A stretch of 64,000 nt of DNA from contig NZ_FOBO01000003.1 of NCBI RefSeq assembly GCF_900109855.1, positions 224,257 to 288,256 of the forward strand, read 5' to 3'. The notes under the pieces are model-generated. The model was not told the origin of the DNA, searched no databases, and saw nothing but the letters and a program-made list of their open reading frames with translations. A program made the position numbers and the translations under genes. Within the stretch, counting starts at the first letter, position 1; every line of letters starts with the position of its first letter. This stretch comes from Roseovarius tolerans (GTDB lineage: Bacteria > Pseudomonadota > Alphaproteobacteria > Rhodobacterales > Rhodobacteraceae). Positions 42,364 through 52,863 of the stretch are shown in pieces.

Positions 42364-43536
42364 ATGAATTTCGACGAGATCATCGACCGCCGCGGCACAG
42401 GAAGTACCAAGTGGGACAGGATGGAGGCTTATGGCGGTGTCTCGCCCGCTGACGGGATTCCGATGTGGGTCGCCGACATGGACTTCCGGGCGGCCGATGT
42501 CCTGCAGGACGCGATGCAGAGCCTCATGGACCGCGCCAATTACGGCTATTTCCCCGGCGACGGTGAAATGAACGAAGCGGTTGCGTGGTGGATGAAAGAG
42601 CGCCACGGATGGGACGTGGACCCGGGCCACATGTCAAGCACCGCCGGGCTGGGCCATGCCATAGCCCTTATCCTCGAAACCTACACCGACCCCGGCGACG
42701 AGGTGATCATCTTCACCCCGGTTTACCACGAGTTCACAAACAAGATCCAACTGACCAACCGCGTCGTCCACGAGTCACCGCTGGTTATCGAGGATGGCAT
42801 CTACCACATGGATATGGACGCGCTCGAGGCCGGGCTCAGCGGCAACGAGCGAATGATGCTCATCTCCTCGCCGCACAATCCGGCAGGGCGCATCTGGACG
42901 TCTGGGGAATTGCGCCAATTGTCCGAGTTTTGCACGCGTCACGATCTCATCATGGTTGCGGACGAAATTCATCACGACCTCGTTTTCCCCGGCCAGACAT
43001 TCACGCATTTCCTCAATGCCGCCCCCGAGGCTGCGGATCGCACCTTTGTTCTCACCGCCGCGTCGAAAACCTTCAACACCGCCGGCGCGCGCGTCGGGAC
43101 GGTTACGATTCCCAATCCCGACCTGCGCAAGCGTTTCCGGCAGGCGCTGCTCGAACATCAGACGCAGCCCAATCTCTTGGGGGTCGAGTTGACGCGCGCC
43201 GCCTACTCGCCGGGTGGCGCGGCCTGGGTTGATGAACTGGTCGCTTACCTGGACGGCAATCACCGGCTTTTTCTCGATGGGATCGGTCAGATCCCTGCGC
43301 TGAAGGCCATGCCGATGCAATCGACATATCTCGCCTGGGTGAACTTTGCCGATACCGGGATGGATATGAAGGAGGTTCTTCGCAGGGTGCATGAGGATGC
43401 GCGCCTCGTTCCGTCAGTGGGCGCTGATTTTGGCACCGGAGGCGAAACCTTCCTGCGGTTCAACATCGCCACGCCGCGCGCGCGGGTGGTCGAGGCGGTG
43501 GAGCGGCTTCAGGCGGCTTTCGCCGATCTGCAATAG
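42364..43536 (+). CDS. PLP-dependent aminotransferase / C-S lyase (MalY/PatB type)
   Basis: 390 residues. Fold-type I: MWVADMDFRAADVLQDAMQS at the start, SPHNPAGRIWTSGELRQLSE, DEIHHDLVFPGQ, and the PLP lysine in TAASKTFNTAGARVG. These are features of MalY/PatB cystathionine beta-lyases that release homocysteine or thiols. Ribosome site AAGGAGA before the ATG. Divergent from def; followed by a strong terminator. Substrate (cystathionine or Cys S-conjugate) is not set by sequence alone. Confidence 0.88.
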   Translation: MNFDEIIDRRGTGSTKWDRMEAYGGVSPADGIPMWVADMDFRAADVLQDAMQSLMDRANYGYFPGDGEMNEAVAWWMKERHGWDVDPGHMSSTAGLGHAIALILETYTDPGDEVIIFTPVYHEFTNKIQLTNRVVHESPLVIEDGIYHMDMDALEAGLSGNERMMLISSPHNPAGRIWTSGELRQLSEFCTRHDLIMVADEIHHDLVFPGQTFTHFLNAAPEAADRTFVLTAASKTFNTAGARVGTVTIPNPDLRKRFRQALLEHQTQPNLLGVELTRAAYSPGGAAWVDELVAYLDGNHRLFLDGIGQIPALKAMPMQSTYLAWVNFADTGMDMKEVLRRVHEDARLVPSVGADFGTGGETFLRFNIATPRARVVEAVERLQAAFADLQ

Positions 43537-43565
43537 CGCGCCGCGACCAGATATGCCCGCACAGA

Positions 43566-43598
43566 AAAACGGCCCCGTCGCATCGACGGGGCCGTTTT
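43566..43598. terminator. Bidirectional terminator between aminotransferase and rpsA
   Basis: Perfect 15-bp stem opening AAAACGGCCCCGTCG with loop CAT; the arms end in TTTT on both strands. Serves the two convergent genes. Confidence 0.9.
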
Positions 43599-43621
43599 CA
43601 TTCTGTCACAGCGTCTGACGC

Positions 43622-45307
43622 TTACTTGTCGTTGTCGCCCTTGAGCGCCGCGCCAAGGATATCGCCAAGCGATGCACCGGAGTCGGACGAGCCATACTGC
43701 TGAACCGCCTCTTTCTCTTCGGCGATCTCGCGGGCCTTGATCGAGAGGCCCAGACGGCGGGTCTTGCTGTCGACGTTGGTGACGCGGACGTCCACCTTGT
43801 CGCCGACCGAGAACCGCTCGGGGCGCTGCTCTGCACGGTCACGGCTGAGGTCGGAGCGACGGATGAAGGATTTCATGCCCTCGTATTCCACCTCGACGCC
43901 GCCATCCTCGATCGCCGTCACTTCGACGGTGATGATCGAGCCGCGCTTCACGCCACCCACGGCATCGGCGAACTTGTCACCGCCGAGCGCCTTGATCGAG
44001 AGCGAGATACGCTCTTTCTCGATATCGACCTCGGAGACGACCGCCTGAACGATGTCGCCTTTCTTGTAGCTCTGGATCGCTTCCTCGCCACGCTCGTCCC
44101 AGCTCAGATCGCTGAGATGGACCATGCCGTCGATTTCGCCTTCGAGACCGATGAACAGACCGAATTCGGTGATGTTCTTGACCTCGCCTTCGACTTCGGT
44201 GCCGGCGGGGTGGGTCTCGGCAAAGACTTCCCACGGGTTGCGCATGGTCTGCTTGAGGCCAAGGCTGACACGACGCTTGGCGCTGTCGATTTCCAGAACC
44301 ATGACTTCGACCTCTTGCGAGGTGGAGACGATCTTGCCGGGATGCACGTTCTTCTTGGTCCAGGACATTTCCGAGACGTGAACGAGACCTTCGACACCGG
44401 GCTCCAGCTCAACGAAGGCACCGTAATCGGTGATGTTCGTCACGCGGCCGGTATGCACCGATTCGAGCGGGTACTTGGCGGCGACCAGATCCCACGGATC
44501 TTCCTGCAGCTGCTTCATGCCGAGGCTGATGCGGTGCGTATCCTTGTTGATCTTGATGACCTGAACCTTGACGGTCTCGCCGATCGTGAGGATTTCCGAC
44601 GGGTGATTGACGCGGCGCCAGGCCATGTCGGTGACGTGCAGAAGGCCGTCGACCCCGCCCAGGTCCACGAAGGCCCCGTATTCGGTGATGTTCTTGACCA
44701 CACCGTCGACCGTCTGGCCCTCGGTGAGGTTGGCGATGACCTCGGCGCGCTGTTCGGCGCGGCTTTCTTCCAGGATGGCACGGCGCGACACGACGATATT
44801 GCCGCGGCGGCGATCCATCTTGAGGATCTGGAAGGGCTGCTTGAGACCCATGAGCGGGCCAGCGTCACGCACCGGGCGCACATCGACTTGCGAGCCAGGC
44901 AGGAAGGCCACGGCACCGCCCAGATCGACGGTAAAGCCACCCTTGACGCGGCCAAAGATCGCGCCTTCAACGCGCTCTTCGTCGGCATAGGCCTTTTCGA
45001 GACGGTCCCATGCCTCTTCGCGGCGGGCCATCTCGCGGCTGACCACGGCTTCGCCGCGGGAGTTCTCTGCGGAGCGCAGGAAGACCTCGACCTCGTCGCC
45101 GACGGAAATGTCGGGCTGCTCGCCGGGATTCGCGAATTCTTTCAGATCAACGCGGCCTTCCATCTTGTAGCCGACGTCGATGATGGCTTGTCCCGCCTCG
45201 ATGGCGATGACCTTGCCTTTGACAACCGTGCCCTCATCGGGCGTGTCCATTTCGAAGCTTTCTTCAAGGAGGGCTTCGAAATCCTCCATAGATACGTTCT
45301 GAGCCAT
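43622..45307 (-). CDS. rpsA: 30S ribosomal protein S1
   Basis: 561 residues (MAQNVSMEDFEALLEESFEM) with six S1 repeats: two N-terminal ones that hold the ribosome and four C-terminal RNA-binding ones (for example VDGVVKNITEYGAFVDLGG, HTGRVTNITDYGAFVELEP). It brings mRNAs to the ribosome. Tail GSSDSGASLGDILGAALKG is short. cmk lies upstream on the same strand (196-bp gap), the usual pairing. Confidence 0.98.
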   Translation of the reverse strand: MAQNVSMEDFEALLEESFEMDTPDEGTVVKGKVIAIEAGQAIIDVGYKMEGRVDLKEFANPGEQPDISVGDEVEVFLRSAENSRGEAVVSREMARREEAWDRLEKAYADEERVEGAIFGRVKGGFTVDLGGAVAFLPGSQVDVRPVRDAGPLMGLKQPFQILKMDRRRGNIVVSRRAILEESRAEQRAEVIANLTEGQTVDGVVKNITEYGAFVDLGGVDGLLHVTDMAWRRVNHPSEILTIGETVKVQVIKINKDTHRISLGMKQLQEDPWDLVAAKYPLESVHTGRVTNITDYGAFVELEPGVEGLVHVSEMSWTKKNVHPGKIVSTSQEVEVMVLEIDSAKRRVSLGLKQTMRNPWEVFAETHPAGTEVEGEVKNITEFGLFIGLEGEIDGMVHLSDLSWDERGEEAIQSYKKGDIVQAVVSEVDIEKERISLSIKALGGDKFADAVGGVKRGSIITVEVTAIEDGGVEVEYEGMKSFIRRSDLSRDRAEQRPERFSVGDKVDVRVTNVDSKTRRLGLSIKAREIAEEKEAVQQYGSSDSGASLGDILGAALKGDNDK

Positions 45308-45503
45308 GTGGTCTCTGGTTTCCTTTGATCGGTTTTCTGGCCGCGCGGTTGTCTCCGCCGGTCTTTGGGGGTTTCATTGGTCAGGCGGGTCACAAAACAA
45401 AGAGGGCCGGTGGTGCCGACCCTGCTCGATCTCAATGCTTCGTGGCGGTTTCCGCCTTGTTGACGCGCCGCGTATAGCGGGGGCGGGGGCGTAAATCAAG
45501 CGC

Positions 45504-46127
45504 CTAAAGCGTCCCAAGGCGGGCTTTTGCCCGGTCCACCTCGGCCACTGCCGCCGCGACGGCCTGATCTATGGTCATCTCGGAGGTGTCGAGCCTGAGC
45601 GCGTCCGGGGCGGGTTTCAGCGGGGCGGCTGCGCGGGCGCTGTCGCGGGCGTCGCGCTGGCGCAGGTCGTCCATGACCTCGTCGAGCGTGGCCGTGTGGC
45701 CGCCGTCGCTCAGTTCCTTGTGCCGCCGCCGGGCGCGTTCTGCGTCCGAGGCGGTGACAAAGAGCTTCACCTCGGCCTCGGGGCAGATTACCGTGCCGAT
45801 ATCGCGGCCATCAAGTACCGCGCCGCCTGCGCGCCGGGCGAAGGCACGCTGGAAATCCAAGAGCGCCTGCCGCACCTCGGGGATTGCGGCGACGCGGCTG
45901 GCGGCCTGACTTACATCGGGGGTGCGCAGGTCGTCCGCCTCCAGATCCTCGGCGCGCAGGCTCTGGGCCGCCTCGACCGGATCGAGCCCGGTCAGCACAC
46001 GCCGCCCGGTGGCACGGTAGAGCAGCCCGGTATCGAGATGCGCAAAGCCGAAATGGCGGCTGAGCGCCCGCCCGATGGTGCCCTTGCCCGCTGCCGCCGG
46101 TCCGTCGATTGCTATGGTGAACGCCAT
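45504..46127 (-). CDS. cmk: Cytidylate kinase
   Basis: Phosphorylates CMP and dCMP. 207 residues with P-loop [35 protein letters not shown] and the R-rich lid ([20 protein letters not shown]). Normal for the bacterial Cmk family. Stands upstream of rpsA and divergent from a DUF952 gene. Confidence 0.95.
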   Translation of the reverse strand: MAFTIAIDGPAAAGKGTIGRALSRHFGFAHLDTGLLYRATGRRVLTGLDPVEAAQSLRAEDLEADDLRTPDVSQAASRVAAIPEVRQALLDFQRAFARRAGGAVLDGRDIGTVICPEAEVKLFVTASDAERARRRHKELSDGGHTATLDEVMDDLRQRDARDSARAAAPLKPAPDALRLDTSEMTIDQAVAAAVAEVDRAKARLGTL

Positions 46128-46225
46128 GCCTGCCCTCGTCTTGCCTGGACCATCTTGCTAGCCGATCCGGCCCTGCGCCTCAAGCATCGCTTGACGCAGC
46201 GGCCCGGGCGCGGCATCACCCGGAT

Positions 46226-46564
46226 ATGCTGATTTACAAGATATTCCGTGGCCCCGAATGGGCCGATCTTCGCGCCAAGGGCGAAAGCGCCGGTGCGCCG
46301 GTCGATCTCGCCGATGGGTATGTGCATTTCTCGACCGCCGATCAGGCACCCGAGACCGCTGCCAAACATTTCGCAGGCGAGGGCGATCTGATGCTCCTGG
46401 CCATCGAGACCGACCGTCTGGGCGAGGCCCTCAGATGGGAGCCGTCGCGCGGTGGCGCGCTCTTCCCGCATCTCTACCGCGAATTGCGGCTGTCTGATGT
46501 GGCCTGGGCGCAGCCCTTGCCGCTGGTGGATGGCGTGCATCAGTTCCCGGCGGGTCTGGAATGA
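46226..46564 (+). CDS. DUF952 family protein
   Basis: 112 residues ([20 protein letters not shown]), with [20 protein letters not shown] and [20 protein letters not shown], matching the DUF952 pattern of small soluble proteins. No known reaction. Overlaps pyrD by 4 bp (ATGA), so translated together with it. Operon order DUF952, pyrD, arsC-like. Confidence concerns the family, not the role. Confidence 0.85.
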   Translation: MLIYKIFRGPEWADLRAKGESAGAPVDLADGYVHFSTADQAPETAAKHFAGEGDLMLLAIETDRLGEALRWEPSRGGALFPHLYRELRLSDVAWAQPLPLVDGVHQFPAGLE

Positions 46565-47619
46565 CCATGCTGGAGCGGCTGGGCCTTGGCCTGCTGCACC
46601 GGTTTGATCCGGAAGCCGCGCATGGTCTGGCGCTGCGGGCACTGCGCATGGGGCTGACGCCCAGCGCCGGGCCGGTCACGAGCGCGCGGCTCAGGACCGA
46701 TCTGGCGGGGCTGCGCCTGCCAAATCCGGTGGGTCTTGCGGCAGGCTTTGACAAGAATGCCAAGGCGCTGGGGCCGCTGAGCCGCGCCGGGTTCGGGTTC
46801 ATCGAGGTGGGGGCGGTCACGCCGCGCCCGCAGCCCGGCAACCCGCGCCCGCGTCTTTTCAGGCTGACCGAGGATCGCGGGGTCATCAACCGCTTCGGCT
46901 TCAACAACGAGGGCATGGAGGCCGCCGCCGCGCGGCTGGCCAATCGCCCGCGCGACGCGGTGATCGGCCTCAATCTGGGGGCCAACAAGGACAGCGACGA
47001 CCGGGCCGAGGATTTCGCCCGGGTGCTGGCGCATTGCGGCGCGCATCTCGATTTCGCGACGGTCAATGTCAGCAGCCCCAACACCGAAAAGCTGCGCGAT
47101 CTGCAGGGGGCCGAGGCGCTTATGGGTCTCTTGAAAGGGGTGATGGAGGCGCGCGACTGGCTGCCGCGTCCGATCCCGGTTTTCCTCAAGATCGCGCCGG
47201 ATTTGAGTGATGCGGAACTGTCGGAGATCGCCGACGTGGCGCGCGCGAGCGGGATCAGCGGCATCATCGCCACCAACACCACGCTGGATCGCGACGGGCT
47301 GCGCAGTGACGCGCGCGATCAGGCGGGGGGGCTGTCTGGCCGGCCACTGTTCGAGAATTCGACGCGGGTGCTGGCGCGGCTGTCGCAGCTGACCGGCGGC
47401 GAGATGCCGCTGATCGGCGTGGGCGGTGTTGGCTCTGCCGAGGACGCCTATGCCAAGATCCGTGCGGGCGCGCACGCGGTGCAGCTATATTCGGCGCTGG
47501 TTTATGAGGGGCTGTCGCTTGTCTCGGACATCGCCAAGGGCCTCGATGCGGCTCTGGAGCGTGACGGCTTCGCTACCGTGGCCGAGGCCGTGGGCACCAA
47601 ACGAGGGGACTGGCTGTGA
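46561..47619 (+). CDS. pyrD: Dihydroorotate dehydrogenase (quinone), class 2
   Basis: Oxidises dihydroorotate to orotate with FMN and passes electrons to ubiquinone at the inner membrane. 352 residues from ATG 46561 ([20 protein letters not shown]), including the amphipathic N-terminal helix that marks class 2. Core motifs [24 protein letters not shown] with the catalytic Ser, and [17 protein letters not shown]. Overlaps DUF952 and the arsC-like gene by 4 bp each. Confidence 0.96.
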   Translation: MTMLERLGLGLLHRFDPEAAHGLALRALRMGLTPSAGPVTSARLRTDLAGLRLPNPVGLAAGFDKNAKALGPLSRAGFGFIEVGAVTPRPQPGNPRPRLFRLTEDRGVINRFGFNNEGMEAAAARLANRPRDAVIGLNLGANKDSDDRAEDFARVLAHCGAHLDFATVNVSSPNTEKLRDLQGAEALMGLLKGVMEARDWLPRPIPVFLKIAPDLSDAELSEIADVARASGISGIIATNTTLDRDGLRSDARDQAGGLSGRPLFENSTRVLARLSQLTGGEMPLIGVGGVGSAEDAYAKIRAGAHAVQLYSALVYEGLSLVSDIAKGLDAALERDGFATVAEAVGTKRGDWL

Positions 47620-47957
47620 TCACCTATTGGCACAATCCGCGCTGTTCCAAATCGCGCGCGGGACTTGCGCTACTGGAAGAGCGCGGGGCCGGGGTGAGCG
47701 TGCGCCGCTATCTTGAGGATGCACCGACCGAGGCCGAATTGCGCGCCGTGCTGGCGCAGCTGAACGTGGCACCCATCGAGATGATGCGCGCGGGTGAGGC
47801 GCGCTTCAAGGCGCTTGGCCTGACCCGTGACAGTGACCCGGAGGCACTGATCGCGGCGATGGCTGCAAACCCGATCCTGATCGAGCGGCCCATTGGTGTG
47901 ACTGAAGGCAGTGCCGCGATCGGACGCCCGCCCGAAAACCTGCTGTCGCTGCTCTGA
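47616..47957 (+). CDS. ArsC/Spx-family protein
   Basis: 113 residues from GTG 47616. Thioredoxin-like ArsC fold: [20 protein letters not shown] with the active Cys near residue 9, and [20 protein letters not shown] at the end, where arsenate reductases have the Arg triad region. Could be an arsenate reductase or a YfgD/Spx-type protein; no ars genes are nearby. Third gene of a coupled trio with DUF952 and pyrD; a terminator follows. Confidence 0.85.
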   Translation: MITYWHNPRCSKSRAGLALLEERGAGVSVRRYLEDAPTEAELRAVLAQLNVAPIEMMRAGEARFKALGLTRDSDPEALIAAMAANPILIERPIGVTEGSAAIGRPPENLLSLL

Positions 47958-47972
47958 GCGCGAAAACGCAAA

Positions 47973-47996
47973 CGGGCGCGCCCGAAGACGCGCCCG
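47973..47996. terminator. Terminator hairpin between arsC-like and asd
   Basis: CGGGCGCG / CGCGCCCG stem with loop CCCGAAGA in the short gap between convergent genes. No T run, so strength is uncertain. Confidence 0.55.
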
Positions 47997-48017
47997 ATAT
48001 CTGAGCCTGACCCGTGA

Positions 48018-49040
48018 TCAGCCCTTTTTCAGAACCCTTGCCCCGAGTGTCTCGGCGATCTGCACGGCGTTGAGGGCCGCGCCCTTGCGCAGGTTGTCGC
48101 TGACGCACCACAGGTTGATGCCGTTGTCGATGGTCGGGTCCTGCCGGATGCGGCTGATGAAGGTGGCGAAATCGCCGACGCATTCGATGGGCGTGACGTA
48201 GCCGCCATCCTCGCGCTTGTCGATCACCATGATGCCGGGGGCCTCGCGCAGGATGTCGCGCGCCTCGGCCTCGTCGAGATGGTCCTCGAACTCGATATTG
48301 ATCGCCTCGGCATGGCCGACGAAGACCGGCACGCGCACGCAGGTCGCGGTGACCTTGATTTTCGGATCGACGATCTTCTTGGTCTCGGCGACCATCTTCC
48401 ATTCTTCCTTAGTCTGGCCGTCCTCGAGGAACACGTCGATATGCGGGATCACGTTGAAGGCGATCTGCTTGGGGTAGACCTTGGCCTGATAGTCGTCGGT
48501 CGGGTTGTAGACCGCCTTGGTCTGGTCCCACAGCTCGTCGATGCCGTCCTTGCCCGAGCCCGACACCGACTGGTAGGTCGAGACAACCACGCGCTTGATC
48601 CGGGCACGGTCATGCAGGGGCTTCAATGCGACCACCATCTGCGCGGTGGAGCAGTTGGGGTTGGCGATGATGTTCTTCTTGGCATAGCCCTCGACCGCCT
48701 GCGGGTTAACCTCGGGCACCACGAGCGGCACGTCGGGGTCGTAGCGGTAGAGCGACGAGTTGTCGATCACCACGCAGCCCGCCTTGGCCGCCTTGGGGGC
48801 ATAGATCTTGGTCGCGTCCGAGCCGATGGCGAAGAGCGCGATATCCCAGCCGGTGAAATCGAACGTGTCGAGATCGAGGGTCTTGAGCGTGCGGTCGCCA
48901 AAGCTGACTTCGGTGCCAAGCGAGCGGCGCGACGCGAGTGCGGCGATCTCGTCCACCGGGAACTCGCGTTCGGCGAGGATGTTCAGCATTTCGCGGCCCA
49001 CATTGCCCGTGGCGCCCACGACGGCGATTCTGTAACCCAT
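48018..49040 (-). CDS. asd: Aspartate-semialdehyde dehydrogenase
   Basis: Makes aspartate semialdehyde for lysine, threonine, methionine and diaminopimelate. 340 residues from ATG 49040 (MGYRIAVVGATGNVGREMLN). NADP loop GATGNVG, catalytic Cys in NPNCSTAQMVVALKPLHD, and LEDGQTKEEWKMVAETKKI, all diagnostic. Length normal. An ATG 9 bp upstream (49049) is less likely. Confidence 0.96.
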   Translation of the reverse strand: MGYRIAVVGATGNVGREMLNILAEREFPVDEIAALASRRSLGTEVSFGDRTLKTLDLDTFDFTGWDIALFAIGSDATKIYAPKAAKAGCVVIDNSSLYRYDPDVPLVVPEVNPQAVEGYAKKNIIANPNCSTAQMVVALKPLHDRARIKRVVVSTYQSVSGSGKDGIDELWDQTKAVYNPTDDYQAKVYPKQIAFNVIPHIDVFLEDGQTKEEWKMVAETKKIVDPKIKVTATCVRVPVFVGHAEAINIEFEDHLDEAEARDILREAPGIMVIDKREDGGYVTPIECVGDFATFISRIRQDPTIDNGINLWCVSDNLRKGAALNAVQIAETLGARVLKKG

Positions 49041-49115
49041 GTGTATCATGCCTCCTGATCGGGGTTGCGGTGCGGGTCATACAGGGATTGGTGGGGATGT
49101 GAAAGGGGCCGGTTG

Positions 49116-50310
49116 TCAGCCCATGTTGTCGCGGCTGAAGAGGTAGATCACCAGCCCGGCCAGCAGTGCAACGCCGAACAGCCCGAAGATCGCCACATAT
49201 CCTGCAAGCGGGCCCGTGGCGGCCGCCGCTGCGTGCAGCGGACCGGAGGCGAATTGCGCGACGCCGACCCCGCCGATGCCAAAGAGATTGAGCAGCGTCA
49301 CCCCGCGCCCGGCCAGATGTGGCGGGAAAAAGCTGCGGCCATGCGCGATGATCACCGGGAAGGACGCGCCGGAAAAGCCGATGATGGCCAGCAGGGCGAT
49401 GGAGAGTGCAAGGCTCGTATCCGGCCAGAGCATCAGCGCGCATGTGGCCAGCGCGCAGATCAGGTTGCCGGTGAAGATCACCCATTTTCGGGTCTGGAAC
49501 AGCCGGTCGAGCGGGCCATAGCTGAGCGTGCCCGCGATCATTGCCAGCCCCATGACCAGCGTCGCCTGTCCCACCTGCCCGGTATCGAGCATGAAGACGT
49601 CTGTGAGATACGGCCCGGCCCAGAGCCCGCGCAACGCCGCCGCAGGCGCATAGGCCACGAACATCAGTGGCAGGATTGCCCAGATGGCGGGCATTTTCAG
49701 CAGGTCGAGCACCGAGCCGCGCGTTTCGCCGGTGACGGCGTCCGGATCGCGCACGAGGGTCTGAATCCCGAGCGCGATGACCGCCGATATGCCCGCCAGC
49801 CCCCAGAGCGCGGCGCGCCAGCCCCCAGAGCGCGGCGCGCCAGCCCATCGTCTCTGCCGCCCAGGCCATCGGGTAGGAGGCCACCAGGTTGCCCACCGAT
49901 CCCACCCCCAGCATCAAGGCTGCGAGGGTGGCAAAGCGCGCGGGCGGAAACTGTCGCGCGAAGATGTAGTAGGAGGCCATCAGCACCGGCGAGCAGCCCA
50001 CGCCGATGAGCGCCATCGCAAGGCTGACATGCAGCGGCGTCGTTGCCAGCGCAAAGAGCGCCGCGCCGCCGCCCCCGCCCACCAGCAGAAGCACCGCCGC
50101 CGTGCGGCGCGGGCCGACCCGGTCAAGCGCCCATCCCACCGGCAATTGCATCGCCGCGAAGATCACGAACCACAGCCCCGAGGCAAAGGCGAGATCGTCC
50201 GGCGTGGTGCCGATATCGCGCGCCAATGGCCCGCTGAGCACCGCAAGGAAGGCGCGAAAGAACTGGCTCAGCACATAGGCGAGGCAGAGCAGGGCAAGGC
50301 CGGCACGCAT
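49116..50310 (-). pseudogene. MFS transporter disrupted by a 22-bp tandem duplication
   Basis: N-terminal half from 50310 (MRAGLALLCLAYVLSQFFRA) gives six membrane helices up to ETMGWRAALWGL; the C-terminal half (RDPDAVTGETRGSVLDLLKM, then six more helices ending LFSRDNMG) is in another frame. An exact 22-bp unit is repeated at 49798-49819 and 49820-49841; since 22 is not a multiple of 3 it shifts the frame. Taking one unit away joins GWRAALWGL to AGISAVIALGIQTLV and gives a 390-aa product. Recent inactivation, or a switch. Substrate unknown. Confidence 0.85.
49798..49841. repeat. Exact 22-bp tandem duplication inside the MFS gene
   Basis: Two adjacent identical 22-bp units, each opening AGCCCCCAGAGCGCGG and continuing to the end GCGCC. 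Typical product of replication slippage; it is the sole reason the transporter frame is broken. Confidence 0.95.
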
Positions 50311-50338
50311 GGATGAGGGTCCTTATCGGGGGCCGCGC

Positions 50339-51268
50339 TCAGGCGCCGCCACGCTTGATCAGCACATCGACATGCGCCGCCGAGCTCTCGGCCAGGGCAT
50401 AGAGGTTATAGCCGCCCTCCAGACAGCTGACGAGGCGGCCACCGCAGAGATCATCCGCCAGATCGCAGAGCCGGTCGGTGATCCAGGTGAAATCGTCCGT
50501 CTCCAGCGTCAGTTCCGCCAGCGGGTCATCGCGATGCGCGTCGAACCCGGCGGAGACGAGGATCAGATCGGGCTTGAAGGCGCGCAGGCGGGGAAAGACC
50601 GTGTCCTCATAGGCGCGGCGGAACGCGGTGCTGCCCGAGCGCGGCGCGAGCGGCACGTTTAGGATGGTGTCATGCGGCCCGGTCTCATCCGGGGCGCCGG
50701 TGCCGGGCCAGAGCGGATATTGATGCGACGAGACGAAGAGCGCGCGCGGCTCGTCCTCGAGCAGGTCCTGCGTGCCGTTGCCGTGATGCACATCGAAATC
50801 CACCACCGCGACACGGCCCAGCCCGTGATGATCGAGCGCATATTTCGCCGCCGCCGCGACATTGCCGAAGAGGCAAAAGCCCATCGGGGTTTCACGCTCG
50901 GCATGGTGGCCGGGCGGACGGGTGGCGACAAAGGCGTTATGCGCCTCGCCCGACAGCACCAGATCGACGCCGCGGATCGCGCCACCGGCACCGCGATGCG
51001 CCGCCGCAAGGCTGCCTGGCGACATCCATGTGTCGGCATCCAGCTGCACGAGTCCGTCGGCAGGGGCTGCGGCGCGGATCGTCTCGACATAACTTTTTGG
51101 ATGGACCCGCAGCAGATCGTCCTCGGCCACCAGCGGGGCGGTGACGCGCAGAAGGTCCTTTTCAACCAGCGCCGCCAGAACCCGCTCCAGCCGGGCCACC
51201 TGTTCGGGATGGCCCTCGGGCGGTTCATGCCCCAGGCAATCGGGATGGGTGATCAGGGCAGTGGTCAT
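50339..51268 (-). CDS. Histone deacetylase-family (AcuC/HdaH-like) hydrolase
   Basis: 309 residues from ATG 51268 (MTTALITHPDCLGHEPPEGH). Zn-dependent deacetylase signature: RPPGHHAERETPMGFCLFGN, DFDVHHGNGTQDLLE, and SAGFDAHRDDPLAEL, followed by CLEGGYNL. Acts on acetyl-lysine proteins or acetylated polyamines; the true substrate is not readable. Frame-open sequence upstream of 51268 is on the opposite strand of mscS. Neighbour of an MFS pseudogene and an MscS channel. Confidence 0.93.
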   Translation of the reverse strand: MTTALITHPDCLGHEPPEGHPEQVARLERVLAALVEKDLLRVTAPLVAEDDLLRVHPKSYVETIRAAAPADGLVQLDADTWMSPGSLAAAHRGAGGAIRGVDLVLSGEAHNAFVATRPPGHHAERETPMGFCLFGNVAAAAKYALDHHGLGRVAVVDFDVHHGNGTQDLLEDEPRALFVSSHQYPLWPGTGAPDETGPHDTILNVPLAPRSGSTAFRRAYEDTVFPRLRAFKPDLILVSAGFDAHRDDPLAELTLETDDFTWITDRLCDLADDLCGGRLVSCLEGGYNLYALAESSAAHVDVLIKRGGA

Positions 51269-51367
51269 GGCGCTCCTCCGTCTTTGATCGGGTGAACAGA
51301 ACCGGATTTTCCCGCCTTGTCCAGTGCAGCCTTGTGGGCGCGCGGGGGGCATGCCACTCTGTCTAGT

Positions 51368-52681
51368 ATGGAAGGTGATGCCGTCACGTTGACACAGGAT
51401 ATCGCGCTCGGGCTTTGGGCGCAGTTGGAACTGTTCCTGCGCAGCCTGCTGCGCCCGTGGAATGCCTATCAGATCGCGATTGCGGTCGGCCTCTTCGGGC
51501 TGGCGCATGTCCTCAATGCCCTGCTTGGCCCGATCTGCCGCGAGTGGATGCGGCAGCGCGAGGGCTGGCCGAAATGGCGCATGCGCCTGCTGGTCATGCT
51601 GCACCGGCGCTTGCGGCTGATCTTTTTCGTGATGCTGATCTGGCCCCTGGTCTGGCTGATGCAGACCTATACCTGGCCCAGCCGGTCCTACCTGCTGACG
51701 ATCTTTGCCGAACTTGCCCTTGCATGGCTGATGATCGCCGTCGTGACACGGCTGATCGGCAACAGTGTCCTGCGGGCGCTGGTGCGCTATGCGGCCTGGG
51801 CATGGGTCACGCTCAGCATCCTGGACCTGACCGAAGAGGCGCAAACCCTGCTCGATGGCTGGGCCTTCGAGTTCGGCGAGACGCGGCTGTCGCTCTGGCT
51901 GATCGTGCAGGCGGTGATCGTGATCGGCGTGCTTTTTGCAATGGCGCGCTTCATCTCGACAACGAGCGCGGCGCAGGTGCGCAAGAACGCCGATATTTCG
52001 CCCTCGATGCAGGTGCTGGTTGTCAAGTTCCTGCAAGTGCTGCTCTACGGGTCCGCGTTCTTCATCGGACTGCGCACCGTCGGTGTCGATCTGACCGGCC
52101 TTGCGGTCCTGTCGGGGGCGATCGGTGTGGGGCTTGGCTTCGGCCTGCAAAAGGTGGTGTCGAACCTTGTGTCGGGCGTGATCATCCTGCTCGACAAGTC
52201 GATCAAGCCCGGCGACGTGATCAGCCTGGGCGAGACCTTTGGCTGGATCAATTCCCTGGGTGCGCGCTATGTGTCGATCACCACGCGCGACGGGCGCGAG
52301 TATCTTATCCCGAACGAGGATCTGATCACCGGGCAGGTGGTCAACTGGTCGCATTCCAACGATTTCGTGCGGCTCGACATCTATTTCGGCACCGCCTATG
52401 GCGACGATCCGCACAAGGTGCGCAAGATCGCCATCGAGGCCGCCAAGAGCGTCGACCGTGTGCTGAGCGTCAAGCCGCCGGTCTGCCATATCGTCGGCTT
52501 TGGCGACAGCAGTGTGGATTACATCCTGCGGTTCTGGATTCGCGATCCCACCGGCGGCCTCACCAACATTCGCGGCAATGTCTATCTGGCACTCTGGGAC
52601 GCGTTCCAGGCCAATGACATTTCCATACCGTTCCCGCAGCGCGAGGTGCGAATGTTGGGCGATCAGGCACAACCTAGGTAA
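51368..52681 (+). CDS. Mechanosensitive ion channel (MscS family)
   Basis: 437 residues from ATG 51368 (MEGDAVTLTQDIALGLWAQL). About six membrane helices, then the pore and MscS core: GVDLTGLAVLSGAIGVGLGF, GLQKVVSNLVSGVIILLDKS, and GDVISLGETFGWINSLGARY. Inner-membrane valve opening under hypo-osmotic stress. The N-terminal helices before the core make it longer than E. coli MscS (286 aa), as in the MscM/YbdG-type group. Divergent from the deacetylase gene; rsfS follows about 180 bp later. Confidence 0.92.
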   Translation: MEGDAVTLTQDIALGLWAQLELFLRSLLRPWNAYQIAIAVGLFGLAHVLNALLGPICREWMRQREGWPKWRMRLLVMLHRRLRLIFFVMLIWPLVWLMQTYTWPSRSYLLTIFAELALAWLMIAVVTRLIGNSVLRALVRYAAWAWVTLSILDLTEEAQTLLDGWAFEFGETRLSLWLIVQAVIVIGVLFAMARFISTTSAAQVRKNADISPSMQVLVVKFLQVLLYGSAFFIGLRTVGVDLTGLAVLSGAIGVGLGFGLQKVVSNLVSGVIILLDKSIKPGDVISLGETFGWINSLGARYVSITTRDGREYLIPNEDLITGQVVNWSHSNDFVRLDIYFGTAYGDDPHKVRKIAIEAAKSVDRVLSVKPPVCHIVGFGDSSVDYILRFWIRDPTGGLTNIRGNVYLALWDAFQANDISIPFPQREVRMLGDQAQPR

Positions 52682-52863
52682 ATTCGGCGCATATTCGCGT
52701 GTAATCGGCCCTGCCTGCGTTGCGCTTCATTGAAAAGTCATGTTTGTCTTGCTACCTTTGATACATGCCCGGCACCGGGGCTTTGCGGTGCGCCAGAGAG
52801 GAGGACTATGTCCTGTCTTTTACAATGCATGCGGCAGGCGCCGCTGAGCAGGGGGCGTATCCG

